Assembly: GCA_029876055.1 (NCBI GenBank)
Contig: CM056876.1
Location: 2,976,001-3,040,000, forward strand
Source: Madurella fahalii
Lineage: Eukaryota; Ascomycota; Sordariomycetes; Sordariales
DNA: 64,000 bases
Direction: 5' to 3'
Positions 10,661 to 21,183 of this stretch are shown piece after piece (the first letter of the stretch is position 1; each line of letters starts with the position of its first letter). A program made the position numbers and the translations under genes. The notes under the pieces were generated by a model that was not told the DNA's origin, made no database searches, and worked only from the letters and a program-made list of their open reading frames with translations.

Positions 10661-10814
10661 AGTTGCATAGCGGAGTATACCGGTGCAGAGGTACTTAGCG
10701 CCGGTGCTAAGGGTATACAACACCTATATCAGGGTGTATAGCGCCTGTGCCCTACCCCAAAAGCAGCAAGGGATTCCCAGGGGGGAGAAGGAGTGAATTC
10801 GTCATGTATAACAG

Positions 10815-11312
10815 GTGGTCAACGGCATCGGCCGTGGTCTTGGCATGCAAATGGTACGCAGATCCTAACACCGCAGTCTTCTGATCCGACAATGGCCGCT
10901 AACCATTACTGCAGCCGGTTCTCGCCGTGCAAGCTGTTCTCACGCCCGCAGATCTTGCCGTCGGCGTGTCCATCGTTTTTTTTGTCCAGAGCTTGGCAAC
11001 GCCATCGCGCTCGCCGTGTCTGACGCTATCTTTGAAGGAAGCCTGGAAGCGGAACTACGCAACCGCGTGCCGCAGGTTGACTCCGCCGCCATCATCACCG
11101 CAGGAGCAACGCATTTCCGCAGCGTTGTCAACGAGCGGGATCTGCCCGGTGTGCTGATGGCGTATTCCATCGCCATCGGCCGTATCTTCTATCTGGGTGC
11201 TGGCGTTACGGGGTTGGCGGTGTTTACATCCCTGTTTTTGGGATGGGTAGACATCCGCAAGAAGAAAAAGGCTGACAGAGACCCAGAGCAGCCAGAGACT
11301 GGATCCGGGTAG
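10815..11312 (+). pseudogene. MFS transporter (DHA14/TRI12-like), 3' fragment
   Basis: The last part of a major-facilitator drug/toxin efflux protein remains. The first piece (10,815-10,853) reads VVNGIGRGLGMQM, matching the motif-C region. A well-formed 61-base intron (10,854-10,914, GCTAAC branch, CAG acceptor) follows. The next exon reads PVLAVQAVLTPADLAVGVSI and then FFVQSL. One base is then missing near 10,996, since reading resumes one frame over as NAIALAVSDAIFEGSLEAEL and runs through a final membrane segment (IFYLGAGVTGLAVFTSLFLG) to a basic tail and TAG at 11,310. All upstream membrane segments are absent and the break coincides with the repeat block. It is not functional. Confidence 0.8.
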
Positions 11313-11990
11313 GACGACACCTCTCAGCCCGATGCCTGTGAGCTAAGACCTGATGTAGCAGTTATTAAGGCCGGCCTACGTGGCGCATCCATCATACGGT
11401 TGAGTTTTATGATAGTTCTACGACATCGGGGGTTATGATGGTTTGGGACACAGTTTAGGACGGGTAAGGTCGCAAATGGACGGTATTGTTCTGATTTGGA
11501 GCCCACATTTGCGTGGGTTGATAGTAATTGCGACACAATGAATTCTCGTACTAGCAATAGCAAGTTGTATTTCATTTAAAGCACACTAATAATTTGTTTG
11601 TGAGACCGCAGTTGATTTAAGAGCTTAACGGAAGAGTGGCTAAATGGTAGTTGTGGCTTCTTAAATGTGAGCAAGTGCAAAGAAAGATAAGGCAAAGAAA
11701 GTCATCACACTGAAAGTATAATTGGAAGAAGTTGGCAACGACTACGAATGTGGTTGGTGCATCCCTGTACACCGCGTGGCTAACCGTGGCGGCAATCTGG
11801 GGGTCGGTGGCGGTGCACCAACCTTCGGCCGGGATGACCGCCACGGAAACCATCGCTGATCCGACGATCAACCAGCGCCGGATCCCCAGCAGCAGAGCTC
11901 CCCTCACCTCCCCGGCTTATCCACCGCGCGGTCGACGTCACGGCCGCAGTGGCCATTCGCGCCGAAGCATCGCTCAAGTCTGCTCCGTCA
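11313..11990. other. Intergenic, no gene seen
   Basis: This is a mixed-composition stretch between the MFS fragment and the next gene. I saw only short shadow frames, no RNA gene and no clear repeat. The last 200 bases are presumably the promoter of the following gene. Confidence 0.5.
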
Positions 11991-12002
11991 ATGACATGCG
12001 CA

Positions 12003-12908
12003 ATGGCGCGAATACCGCTCTTCGTGTTCCTGGTCGCCATCCTGGCATCCTTCGCCAGCGCAAGTAAGTCCCCCGAACTCCCACCCCAGCGATCATCACC
12101 ACCAAACCAACACAACAAGAACAACCCCGAATCTGACAAGCGCAATTCCACTGCAGCCGTCCCAACATTCTGCAAATGCACCTGCTTCAAAAACAGCACC
12201 ATCATCCCCCTAGGCCCTCAACACGACAACCCCCCGCCAGCACCCGTGCCCCCTCCATCCTCTTCCTCCCTCGCGGCCTCCTCCTCCTCCTCCACCTCCT
12301 CCCCGGCATCCGAAACCTCGACCTCCACCCCCGACGACGATGACAACAACAACAACAGCGACAACACCCCCCGCTCCCCGAACCACCACCACAACAACAA
12401 CAACCACAGCCCCCGCTTCCACTGGCTCACCTCCCGCGAGACGTCCACCTCGTGCAAGCAGTGCAACCGCGCCTTCTGCCTCAAGTACAACCTGCCCATC
12501 TGCAAGGACGCCGAGGAGAACGACATCGTGACGGACTGCTTCCACCGGGACAGCGCCAAGGACCAGATCGTCGTGTGGGGGTTCATCCTGGGCACGGCCG
12601 GGCTGCTGGGGTGGGCGGGGCTGCGGAGGGTGGTGGAAAAGCACCAGGAGAGGCGGCGGCTGCGGGGGGTAGCTAGTGCCGCTGCTGCTGGTGGTGGTGG
12701 TGGTGGTGCTGCTGCTGCTGCCGGGGGATTGGGTTTAAGAGCAAGCGGTGGGGGAGGAGGGGGAATAGTTGGGGGCAGCTATGGAGGAAATGATAATGCT
12801 GGTACTGGGGCCAATACAAGTGGATGGTTGTGGAGACGTGGTTCTGCTGGCGGGGTCAGGGGGGTATATAGCCCCCTGGGGGATGACGGAGCTGGTGCTG
12901 TCCGGTGA
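12003..12908 (+). CDS. Conserved fungal single-pass membrane protein with Cys-rich ectodomain
   Basis: The ATG at 12,003 gives a clean signal peptide (MARIPLFVFLVAILASFASA); an in-frame ATG at 12,003 minus 12 is the alternative. A strong GTAAGT donor at 12,064 and a CTGAC/CTGCAG acceptor ending at 12,156 define a 93-base intron that is a multiple of three with no stop, so an unspliced reading is also open. Spliced length is about 270 residues. The ectodomain has FCKCTCF, then a low-complexity Ser/Asn/His linker, then CKQCNRAFCLKYNLPIC and a final Cys before one membrane segment (VVWGFILGTAGLLGWAGL). A basic, Gly-rich cytoplasmic tail follows. I recall similar proteins of unknown role in many ascomycetes. 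Placement in the secretory route is inferred. Confidence 0.7.
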   Translation: MARIPLFVFLVAILASFASASKSPELPPQRSSPPNQHNKNNPESDKRNSTAAVPTFCKCTCFKNSTIIPLGPQHDNPPPAPVPPPSSSSLAASSSSSTSSPASETSTSTPDDDDNNNNSDNTPRSPNHHHNNNNHSPRFHWLTSRETSTSCKQCNRAFCLKYNLPICKDAEENDIVTDCFHRDSAKDQIVVWGFILGTAGLLGWAGLRRVVEKHQERRRLRGVASAAAAGGGGGGAAAAAGGLGLRASGGGGGGIVGGSYGGNDNAGTGANTSGWLWRRGSAGGVRGVYSPLGDDGAGAVR

Positions 12909-13364
12909 ACTGAATAGGGGAAGTTTGGCAGCGTTTTTGGTGTTTTGTTTTGGCGTTATGGGAATCATGAATAGAATTCGCTCGGTTGGGAATCGCCGGG
13001 TTGGGATTGGGACATAGTTTCAAAGGCACCGACTATACGCATCCGGATGCGCATTGTTACCTTAGGGAATACACTCCGCCGCATTCGTCTCCTATTACTC
13101 CCCGTGGCACGGCCCGTGGCCTTTTTATTCGCAAAAGGCTGCTGAGAACGAATATTGAGGATACTACTTTTGTCCAGTCGACCCGCGATGCTGCTCCCGG
13201 CTGTTGAGGATGTTTGCTCAATGCCAACCAACCGACTTTTGAGCACCTTTTTCCCACCATAAACGACCCCGGCAACATATTTGCCCTGCGAAACCCCTCA
13301 AGTACCGTTTTTCTCTGCGGCTCTTCCGTGCCGATAAAACCCCTGGTCCGTCCAAAGAGATGCC
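12909..13364. other. Intergenic between convergent genes
   Basis: This is the 3' region of the membrane-protein gene (+) and of DAHP synthase (-). No gene, RNA or repeat was recognised. It should hold both poly(A) sites. Confidence 0.5.
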
Positions 13365-14706
13365 CTACTCCTCCTCCAAGGGGGTCGTCTTGGCCTCGGT
13401 GCCATTTGTGGCCCCGGCTCTTAGCTTCCTGCGGTCCCGGACCGCAGCCGCAAGGTCCTCGAGCACCTCGACCGTCGATTCCCAGTTGATGCAGGCATCG
13501 GTGATGCTGACGCCCTTCTTCAGCGCCGACGGACCCTCGGCAGGCACCTTCTGGTTGCCCTCGTTGATGTTGGACTCGATCATGACCCCAATGATGGCCG
13601 TTTCGCCTTCCCGGAGCTGGTCCGCCACGGCTTTGGCGACCTTGGGTTGATTTCTATGGTCCTTATTTGAGTTGCCTGGCCCGGTTAGCTGCTAGCCAAG
13701 ACCCCTGCGCTCCTCATGTAAACTTACCATGCGAGCAGTCGACCATGATTGCCAGCTTCTGACCCTTCTTGATCAAGGTCTCCTTGGCGGCCTGTATGTT
13801 CGCCTTGTCGTAGTTGGGCCCCTTGGAACCGCCTCTCAGGATGACGAATCCGTGCTCGTTGCCCGATGTCCTGGTGATGGCCGCCAGCCCCTGCTTTGTG
13901 ACGCCCATGAAGTGGTGCTTGGCAGCCGCAGCCCCAATGGCATCAATGGCAACACCAAGGTTGCCGTCGGTCCCGTTCTTGAAGCCAACCGGGAAGGACA
14001 AGCCAGAGGCCAGTTCACGGTGCAGCTGGCTCTCCGTCGTACGCGCTCCGATGGCGCCGACCGAGATGAAGTCGGCGAGGAACTGGGGCGAGATGGTGTC
14101 GAGCATCTCGGTCGCAATGGGCATGCCGGTCGAGGTCAGGTCGCGGAACAGCTGTCTCGACACTCGGAGCCCCTTGTTGATCTGGAACGTCTGATCGATA
14201 TCCGGATCGTTGATGAGGCCCTTCCAGCCCACCGTCGTCCGCGGCTTCTCAAGATAGGCGCGCATCACGATGACAAGGTCCTCCGAGAGCTTGTCCGAAA
14301 GAGCCTTCAGTCTGTTCGCGTACTCGATGGCCGTGGCCGGGTCGTGGATGGAGCAGGGCCCGACAATGACCAGAAGGCGGTCATTCCGGCCCATGATGAC
14401 CCCGACAGCGTCCCGTCTTCCCTTGACGACCGTCTGAAGAGCTTGATCGGGCATGGGGATCTCCGAGATGAGCAGGGCAGGCGGAATGAGGGGGTCCTGG
14501 CCCAACACTTTGGCGGGGAGCGGATTAGCGATAGCCATGACGAGTGGCGGTAGGAAAATGAGACTGGCACGGAGAGTCAAGCTCTAAGCAAGTCCGCGCC
14601 AACGGCAATTGCAGCCACCGAGAGCTGTTGAGAGAGTTGCGGGATTAGAGGATGCCATACCTCTCATATCATCGGCGCGGAGGGGCGCCATGTCGACTCC
14701 AGGCAT
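13365..14706 (-). CDS. 3-deoxy-D-arabino-heptulosonate 7-phosphate (DAHP) synthase
   Basis: The enzyme condenses phosphoenolpyruvate with erythrose 4-phosphate, the first step of the shikimate pathway, in the cytosol. There are three exons: 14,706-14,661 (start MPGVDMAPLRADDMR), 14,507-13,728 and 13,675-13,365. The introns (14,508-14,660 and 13,676-13,727) are both phase 1, and the spliced frame closes at 378 residues. Family signatures are GPCSIHDP, the RTTESQ segment, KNGTDG and the metal/phosphate-binding DCSHGNSNKD, the last created only by the second splice. The tiny first exon joins to VLGQDPLIPPALL as in yeast Aro3/Aro4, so starts inside the first intron are wrong. Aro3-type (Phe) or Aro4-type (Tyr) feedback control cannot be told by eye. 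The final 20 residues are acidic and variable. Confidence 0.93.
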
Positions 14707-17584
14707 TCTAAATAGGTTTCTCGAGGGTACCAAAGGATTATTCAGAAAATAAGTCAAGTGAGGGTGGCCCTGGAGTCTTCCTCGCGCGGCGCGTAGGAAG
14801 AGATGGAAATGTTTAGTTGCTGAAGAAACTCGGGCTCGGCGAACAGTGGAAAGTGCAGCCAGCTCGTAGCGGTATCGGCAGGCAAAGATGATTTGGCAAT
14901 GGAGGGGCGGGTGGGGGAGCAAAGTACAAAGCAATCTTGCAACCCGGCACCACAATGCGTAGGTCGAGGGCTTCTTGAAGTATGAGTAGGTTATATGAGA
15001 AGAACGCTGAAAGGAAAAGTTAAAGGCGTTTGGGAGAAAATGGGATGAAATTGTGTTCGCCGTGACTCAGAGCCCCAGCTACTGTCACGGGGAGGGCCGG
15101 TCCGCGCGCGAGTCAGGCCCCGAAAAGGAAATCGGCCAGATCCCCGACAATGCCTTACGCAGATGGGATTGAAGAAGGATGTCAGATTCCACAATCAGCT
15201 GTAGTTTGGTTGACTGTGACCGAGTATCTACCCTGCCCTCCTGGCGGATTGCACTCAGATCCTTTGATGCAGGCAGGGGACGTTGGGCAAGCCCAGCTTA
15301 CCCAACGTCAACTACTCTGGCTTGGCAATCTTCTGCGTTTGCATGTGGCCGAGTCCGGAGAGCGGATTCGACAACATGCTCGGCGCGAATTTCCAGGCTC
15401 AATGCAGCTCCCGTCGTCTGATGCCGGATGAAGCCGTTCGCTTGAAAATGTACCATGGTTAGATCGCGTTGATCAAGGTGGGGGAGGGGTTGATTTTTTT
15501 TCTATCCTGTTTCTCGCCCACCTCACCGCCTTTCGGCTGCCCACTTTCATCGCAAGCGTTCGCCCAGGCTTCGTAAAATTGCAGGCGTGATTGGGTGGCC
15601 CCTGGCCTTCGCGGGAAGGGGTAAATAATCTGGTGAATAAGACGGACTTGTCGCAACGCACACTTGCTCTATTGTATATTTTGACTTGAAAAGTTATAAT
15701 TTACTATGTGTCGTATTTGTGTAATGGGATACAGGAAATAAGGCTATTCTACAACGCCATACTCGGCGTTGGTAATCCTGTGAAATGATATGCGCTGTGA
15801 AGCCGAGGTTGAGCTTGAGATCCTGAATCATGGGTATCGGCGATACCGTGACCGAATTGTGTACATGTATTGTCACAGACCCGCCCAGCTGGGCAGAGCA
15901 AACGCCGCCTCCACCGAGTCCGAAGCTATGCGGGTCGGCCACTCCCAGCCTGTCCACACCGTTCAGTCCATGTGGGGGCCAATCGACCACGGTGGCCGCA
16001 ATCAACCCTGGGTCGTCTTCGGTGAGCAAGCACGGACAACTGGCCTCTGGTAGGGAAGCGGGAAGTGCCGTCTTATAAGGTATCCCGGTTCCATGCGAAC
16101 TTCCGTCATTTGCAGGAATGTCATAGTCAGGACGATGAATATAAATTCAAGGTAGGCGTTACTCGAGGCGTCTTTAGCGCGAACCAGCAGCTCCGTCGTA
16201 GTGCATGCGATGTCTTCCACCCGCCCGCCTGGGAAGTCTTCGAGAAAGTGCCCTAAATACGGCGCCAGGACTCGAGTGGACGTGGTTTTCTTTTTCAACG
16301 CCGAAATATGAACCAGCCATCGTCGAAAGTACTACAATTCGCAGATATACCAGAATTGGCAATGTTACGCGTCGTGTAAACTAGGTACCTAGGGCTCAGA
16401 CACACCCAGCGAATCTCCTGTTGACATCTAAGCTTCTTGTGTCCCCTGTGTAGGGCCGTCATCTGAGGCGACCGAGCTTTTGGCCGCGTCACTGGTCGGA
16501 GAGACAATGTCCCCATCAGGGCTTGCTGACATAAAATGCCGCCCAAGGCAGAGCATCGCCCAAGACCCAGAGAACTGGCCGCCGAGGACGGCTCTTGAAG
16601 CAATTCTGAAACCGAGGAACCCTCTCTGGGTCTCTCGTCTGGCGAACGGCCCTCCCAGCCAGTCGGGTGCACTGACTTAATACCCATCAGCAAAACCCCA
16701 CTCTTACCTCTCGAGGGCCCCTGCGCGCCCTACTGTGTAACTGTCAGTGGCGCATTTTTTGGGGAGCTGGGGCGGTCAAGCGCAACAACGCTTCACCAGG
16801 TATTTCAAAAGGGGCTTGTCCCGTTGAGAATATCATTCCGCTCACTTCTAAACCATCACATCTTGAGGGCCTCTCTTTCAATCGCTTGCGACAGCTCCTG
16901 TCAGTCTCTACCTGCCACCCAGTCAGCTTTCGGCATCCGCTTGGCCCCCCGCAACGGCACCCTTGCTGCATCTGACGTCGGTGCCATCCAATCACCGATA
17001 GCCCTTCGAGCAAAGAGCTTCGGTCGTTGCCTGCAAAAGCCCCCGTCGTCCCAACACAATGTCCTCGGTCAACCCACTGGTCTGAGCTGCTGCATTGTAT
17101 TAGCAAACCACTAACCGGGCCATTCTCGAGACCTTTGATGGCAGTTCCTCGAGAGCCGCATCTTTTGGGCTACTTGGGCTGGTTGTGGAACTCGGGACAA
17201 ACCTGACTTCGCGCCCCCTTGGGGTCTGGAAAGAGCCGACGGCGACAAGGGAGCTGGCCGTAGGCGGATCACCTCAGCCCAGGCAAACCAGCCTTCCTCA
17301 GCCTCCAGCCCTCCACTCCACCGCTTCCCCCTTCCTCCTCGATTCACCGTTTGGATTCGGGAACCGAGTCAATTGTAAACATTCCACCGTCAGTCCATCG
17401 CTTTATCCCCGCTGGTTCTTTCGGCAACAATAATTCTGTCGCATTCTGTCGCATCGTTTCTTCCTTGTCCCTTCCCCGCCGTGAGCTCCGATTCCGCCCC
17501 GCTTATCCAAACACGCCGCTTCAAAGCAAGCAGAGACTCTGAAGCCAAGGAACCCCAGGTTCTCACTCGGCTCAGGGCATCAAA
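14707..17584. other. Long intergenic stretch, no gene recognised
   Basis: 2.9 kb between divergent genes. Its two ends must contain the promoters of DAHP synthase (-) and of the gene at 17,585 (+). Open frames of 60-130 codons occur on both strands, but none shows a signal peptide, a known motif or splice-consistent extension. A weakly expressed or lineage-specific gene near 15,700-16,300 (-) cannot be excluded. Confidence 0.4.
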
Positions 17585-18841
17585 ATGTTTGCAGCGCAGG
17601 CGTGTTCCGAGCATCATCGCAAGAGAGGCAGGGAAGAGGATTATGCCGATATATCCGTAGGTGGCACATTGGGGTTCACCGAGCATAGAAGTGTAAGTCT
17701 CCCACTTGCATGACCACGGCGGCCGTTTTGCAGCTATGTATTTTGGTCCCCGAGCAACTAAAGCTAGGCTTCCCCATCGCTTCACCTGCAGGCTGCTAGT
17801 ATTGCTGCACAAAGCCATGGCTGGACTTGCCTGAGCGTCGACAACGGCTAATGTCTCATGCAGAAACGCGTCCAGTCTTTGCCATTGAGGACATCGCCAA
17901 CTTCAAAGCGATGGGCCGAGCCACCAAATTTCCCTCCGTCAAACCCGACGTTCGCCATGCCAGGGCCGCCCCGGACTATGACTCCCATCTCGTCTGACGC
18001 GGAAGAGCCGGTCCTGGAGGAACACGTCTGGGCCGATGAACCTGAGCTTATTCCCCCCAAATCATCAGCCATCACGGTCTCGGAAGTCTCGGACGGTGAC
18101 ATGGACATGATGGACACGGCAGACCCAGTGAGCAGCGGCCCAGGAGACTCGGCCGCGGCGAACAACACGGGGCGTATACCGACGCCGATCCACTGCAGCT
18201 TTGCTGCTCAAGTACGGGGTAATAGCTGGAATGATGCCTGCGTCACGCTCAGACGGGGGCCGCCTCTTGCAACGACGCCCGAGGAGCCGAATGCGATGGC
18301 GTTCAACAGCAACTGGTCGGTGGGCATCACAGGTCAGAATGCTGCCATGACAGGCCACGAGAGTGTGCCTAGATTCCTAGACGGCGCGGCCGCAACCGCG
18401 GACGTCATGTCAGACTGGAACATGGTGCAACACCGGCGACTTCCCTCGCCCATTAGTGAGTGCGGCGGGGAGGACAGTCTGGGGAGCCCGGGAATGGTGC
18501 TTGATTCGTCACCACAGCGCGGAGGCCGCTTGAGCCAGGTCACACACCAGCATCCTCTGCTGGCAGGCCTACCGCCCCGTGCCAGCTCTGCAATGGAGGG
18601 GGGACAGTTCGCGCGCAACGGCAGTCCGGGAGCGGACAGCCAGAACGGCAATGCCATGGACGTCGAGTCTCCGGCGACGCCTTCACCGAAGAAGGGACAC
18701 ACGAGATCGAGACACACGTTGAACTCGTGGACGGCACTTCAGCCCGGCATGACGCGGTCGTTCAGCATAGGATACCGGGCTGACTGCGAGAAATGTCAGA
18801 AGAAGGTACCCGGTCACTTCAACCACATCATCATTTCATAA
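17585..18841 (+). CDS. Conserved filamentous-fungal protein of unknown function
   Basis: There are two exons, 17,585-17,692 (36 codons, MFAAQACSEHHRKRGREEDY...) and 17,864-18,841, joined in phase 0 by an intron with a GTAAGT donor and ATGCAG acceptor. The product is 361 residues. The body is Pro/Ser/Asp-rich and probably disordered. It has an acidic patch around SDAEEPVLEEHVWADEPEL, a central GRIPTPIHCSFAAQVRG segment, and a strongly conserved-looking end with SIGYRADCEKCQKKVPGHFNH carrying a CxxC pair. The start exon has a basic HHRKRGRE patch that could be nuclear targeting. I recall this C-terminal block in other ascomycetes without an assigned role. It is convergent with the next gene. 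Confidence 0.75.
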
Positions 18842-19577
18842 AGGAATGAGAACGGGCGGTGCGTGAGCATCGTCGAGATGCCTGAACAGAGGATTCGCCA
18901 GACCCTGAGGGGGTTGCCTATGTGATGGTGGGATCGCTTGGAGATAGAACATTTGTTCGGCTGGTGTGATCTGGGTTCACTTTGGGATATTCTCCCTAAG
19001 CCACTCGCTTAAAATGGGATCATGGTAACAGCAGTAGTCTGTCGGTTCCAATTTTTTTTTTTTTTTTTTTCTTTTTTCCGTCGAGATTCGGCGGGCTACA
19101 CAGCGTTCGGAACTCGGACCTTTTTCATATCACATTCATCAAGCATCGCCTGGTAATGGAGTCATTGGGAGGAAGCGTATAGGGCTACTCTGAAATAATT
19201 GAGGCAAACAATGCTGTATTCAATATCTGTTCCATGGTGATAAAACTCATACAACCCTCCCCGAGACCAAACCTCGCCGGTCTGCCGGACGTCAGAACGG
19301 CTGGAAAACTCAAGTCTAGCTATGTACAGACCCCGCGCCGAGTAATGCACGCCTTTTCTACACTATGGTACAGAAGCCTTCGTCCATTTTCGCCTTCCGT
19401 CTGCAGCAGGTGCCGGATGCCACTCTGCTGCCCAATTGTTTGAATACCAGAGGTATTCATGCCACACAAGCTCCATGTACGTCAACCGACACCACGGCGG
19501 CACCGGTGGGACAAGATACAGTTTCGCCCCTTTTGTCCGACAGATTTACCACCCACCTTGAGCACAGCGGCTCACCA
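18842..19577. other. Intergenic between convergent genes
   Basis: 3' regions of two convergent genes. It contains a T-run (19,052-19,070) and otherwise nothing I can name. Confidence 0.5.
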
Positions 19578-20755
19578 CTACCACCATCCCTTCTTTTTGG
19601 GCTGCTCCTGCTCCTTCTGCTGCTCGGCGGAGGGCTTGTGCTGCTGCTCGATGCCAACCCGGTCCAGCGGCCCACCTTGCCGCTGGTTCTGCTTCTCCTT
19701 CTCGAAGGCCGCGTGGGCCTTCTCCCGGATATAGGCCTGCTTCTGCTCGACGGCGCGGACCATATCGCTGTCGCGGACGCCCATGCCGTCGTCCTCCTCG
19801 CTCAGGCTCTCCCAGCCGAGCCGTCGCTGCGACGACATGGGCTTGTCGCCTTCCTCCTCCTTTTTGAGGTTGGATGTCAGCCAGGTCCAGAGGCCTGCCT
19901 TTTTCGGTTCCGCAGCGCTGGCTTCCTCCTTCTCGTTCGTCGGCCAGGAGACGGCCTCTGTTACCCGCTGCCGGGCTGCCGCGGCTTCCGATCCTGCTGC
20001 TGTTGCTGCTGCTGAAGAGGAGGGGGAGGCGGAGGCGGAGGTTGCCGTCTTGGAGGCGCCGGTGGCGGGTTCCGGCGCCCCGAGGATGCTCATGTTGGAA
20101 AAGAAGGACGTCTTGCGGCCCGACTCGCGCTCGCGCTCGAGCTGCTCCTCCACAAGGGCGATCTGCTCCTCGGTGGCCTTGCCCGTCATGTAGGCTATGC
20201 GGGCTGCCTCGAGGCTGTCAGCTTCGAGATTCTTTTGCGCCTCGACCCACTCGCTGGTGCGCTTCTTGTTGTACCGCATCATGTCGTAGGCCGTGTAAGC
20301 TGTGGCGACGACGGCGACACCTGAGCGAAGTGTGTTAGTGCTTATACGATCTCGCTTGTTGAAGGCAATGGCATGGGAGCAGAGGCGCAAGTGCAGAGGG
20401 TGCGCAACTCACCCGTGAACAAAACGATCCCATAGACTGTGACTCTATGCACCGAGTCGAACACCCGCCTGCCCGCATCGACAACCTTATCGAACCTTGA
20501 TACTTGGGCCTCCTTGGCTCTCCGGTGCGCCGCCCTTAACCGGGCTACCCTCTGCTCTGGGGTTTCCACTATCCCCGGCCCAGCATTTCCGCCGCTGCCG
20601 CTGCCACTGCCACCACCACCACCACCGGGTGCACTTCCTCGCCCGGACCGAGGTGCTGTGAACCGGGGTACGGCAGCTTTGGAGCTCGCATGCGGCGTCG
20701 CCGCCGTAAATCGCGTCGCGTCCGAGACGCTGCGCGGAGCAGCAGAAATTGGCAT
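19578..20755 (-). CDS. Mitochondrial cytochrome oxidase assembly protein, COX14-like
   Basis: There are two exons, 20,755-20,413 and 20,320-19,578, with a 92-base phase-1 intron. The product is 361 residues. The first in-frame ATG is at 20,755 (MPISAAPRSVSDATRFTA). The N-terminal part has SDATRFTAATPHA and EQRVARLRAAHRRAKEAQVS, then one membrane segment formed across the splice (VTVYGIVLFTG then VAVVATAYTAYDMM) followed by basic residues. This order matches fungal proteins carrying the cytochrome oxidase c assembly (COX14) domain. The long C-terminal half is Ala/Ser/Gln/Glu-rich, charged and ends KKKGWW. It should sit in the inner mitochondrial membrane. It is head to head with mL50, with 428 bases between start codons. 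The family name is from memory of the conserved N-terminal block, so moderately sure. Confidence 0.6.
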
Positions 20756-21183
20756 TATTGGGTTTATTGGACCTCGGTCGACTTCGGCGTAATTGTCTCG
20801 GCCGGTCAAGTGCCCTGGTGTGTTGAAGGGCGGGAGCTGAGGTGGGTTGGAGTGAAAGGCTTCCGAACTTTCCCCCCAGGCTCAAATCGTCAACCTCAGA
20901 TCATGCAATTCCCTAGCACCGACCCCAATAATTTTTTGCACTGAGCTCCCGAGGAGCGGGCTGCCAGCTGCATGTCAGCCACAGCGCACTTGTTGCCGGG
21001 AAAGTGGCTCGTGTCCATCCTATTGCGGACTTGGGATCCACTTTTTCCTCAGAGCCGACCGAAATTTTGGCTGGAGAATGCGCGCCTGCCGTACACTTCG
21101 CGGATCGAGGATACGAGAGAGAGACGGGAGTGAACAACAACCGGAACGGGCCGTCCATTGACCGACCGCCTCACTCCAGCACG
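20756..21183. promoter_or_regulatory. Shared divergent promoter region
   Basis: The 428 bases between the start codons of two nuclear genes for mitochondrial proteins (COX14-like and mL50) must carry both promoters. No TATA box is clear. Co-regulation is a reasonable inference and not shown by a motif. Confidence 0.5.

Noticed and set aside
13729..14553. 274-codon plus-strand frame opposite DAHP synthase
   Set aside because: Antisense shadow; it crosses the conserved gene and has no recognisable protein feature.
15150..16300. Gene in the 14.7-17.6 kb gap
   Set aside because: Frames are short and unconnected by credible splice sites, and no motif was recognised.
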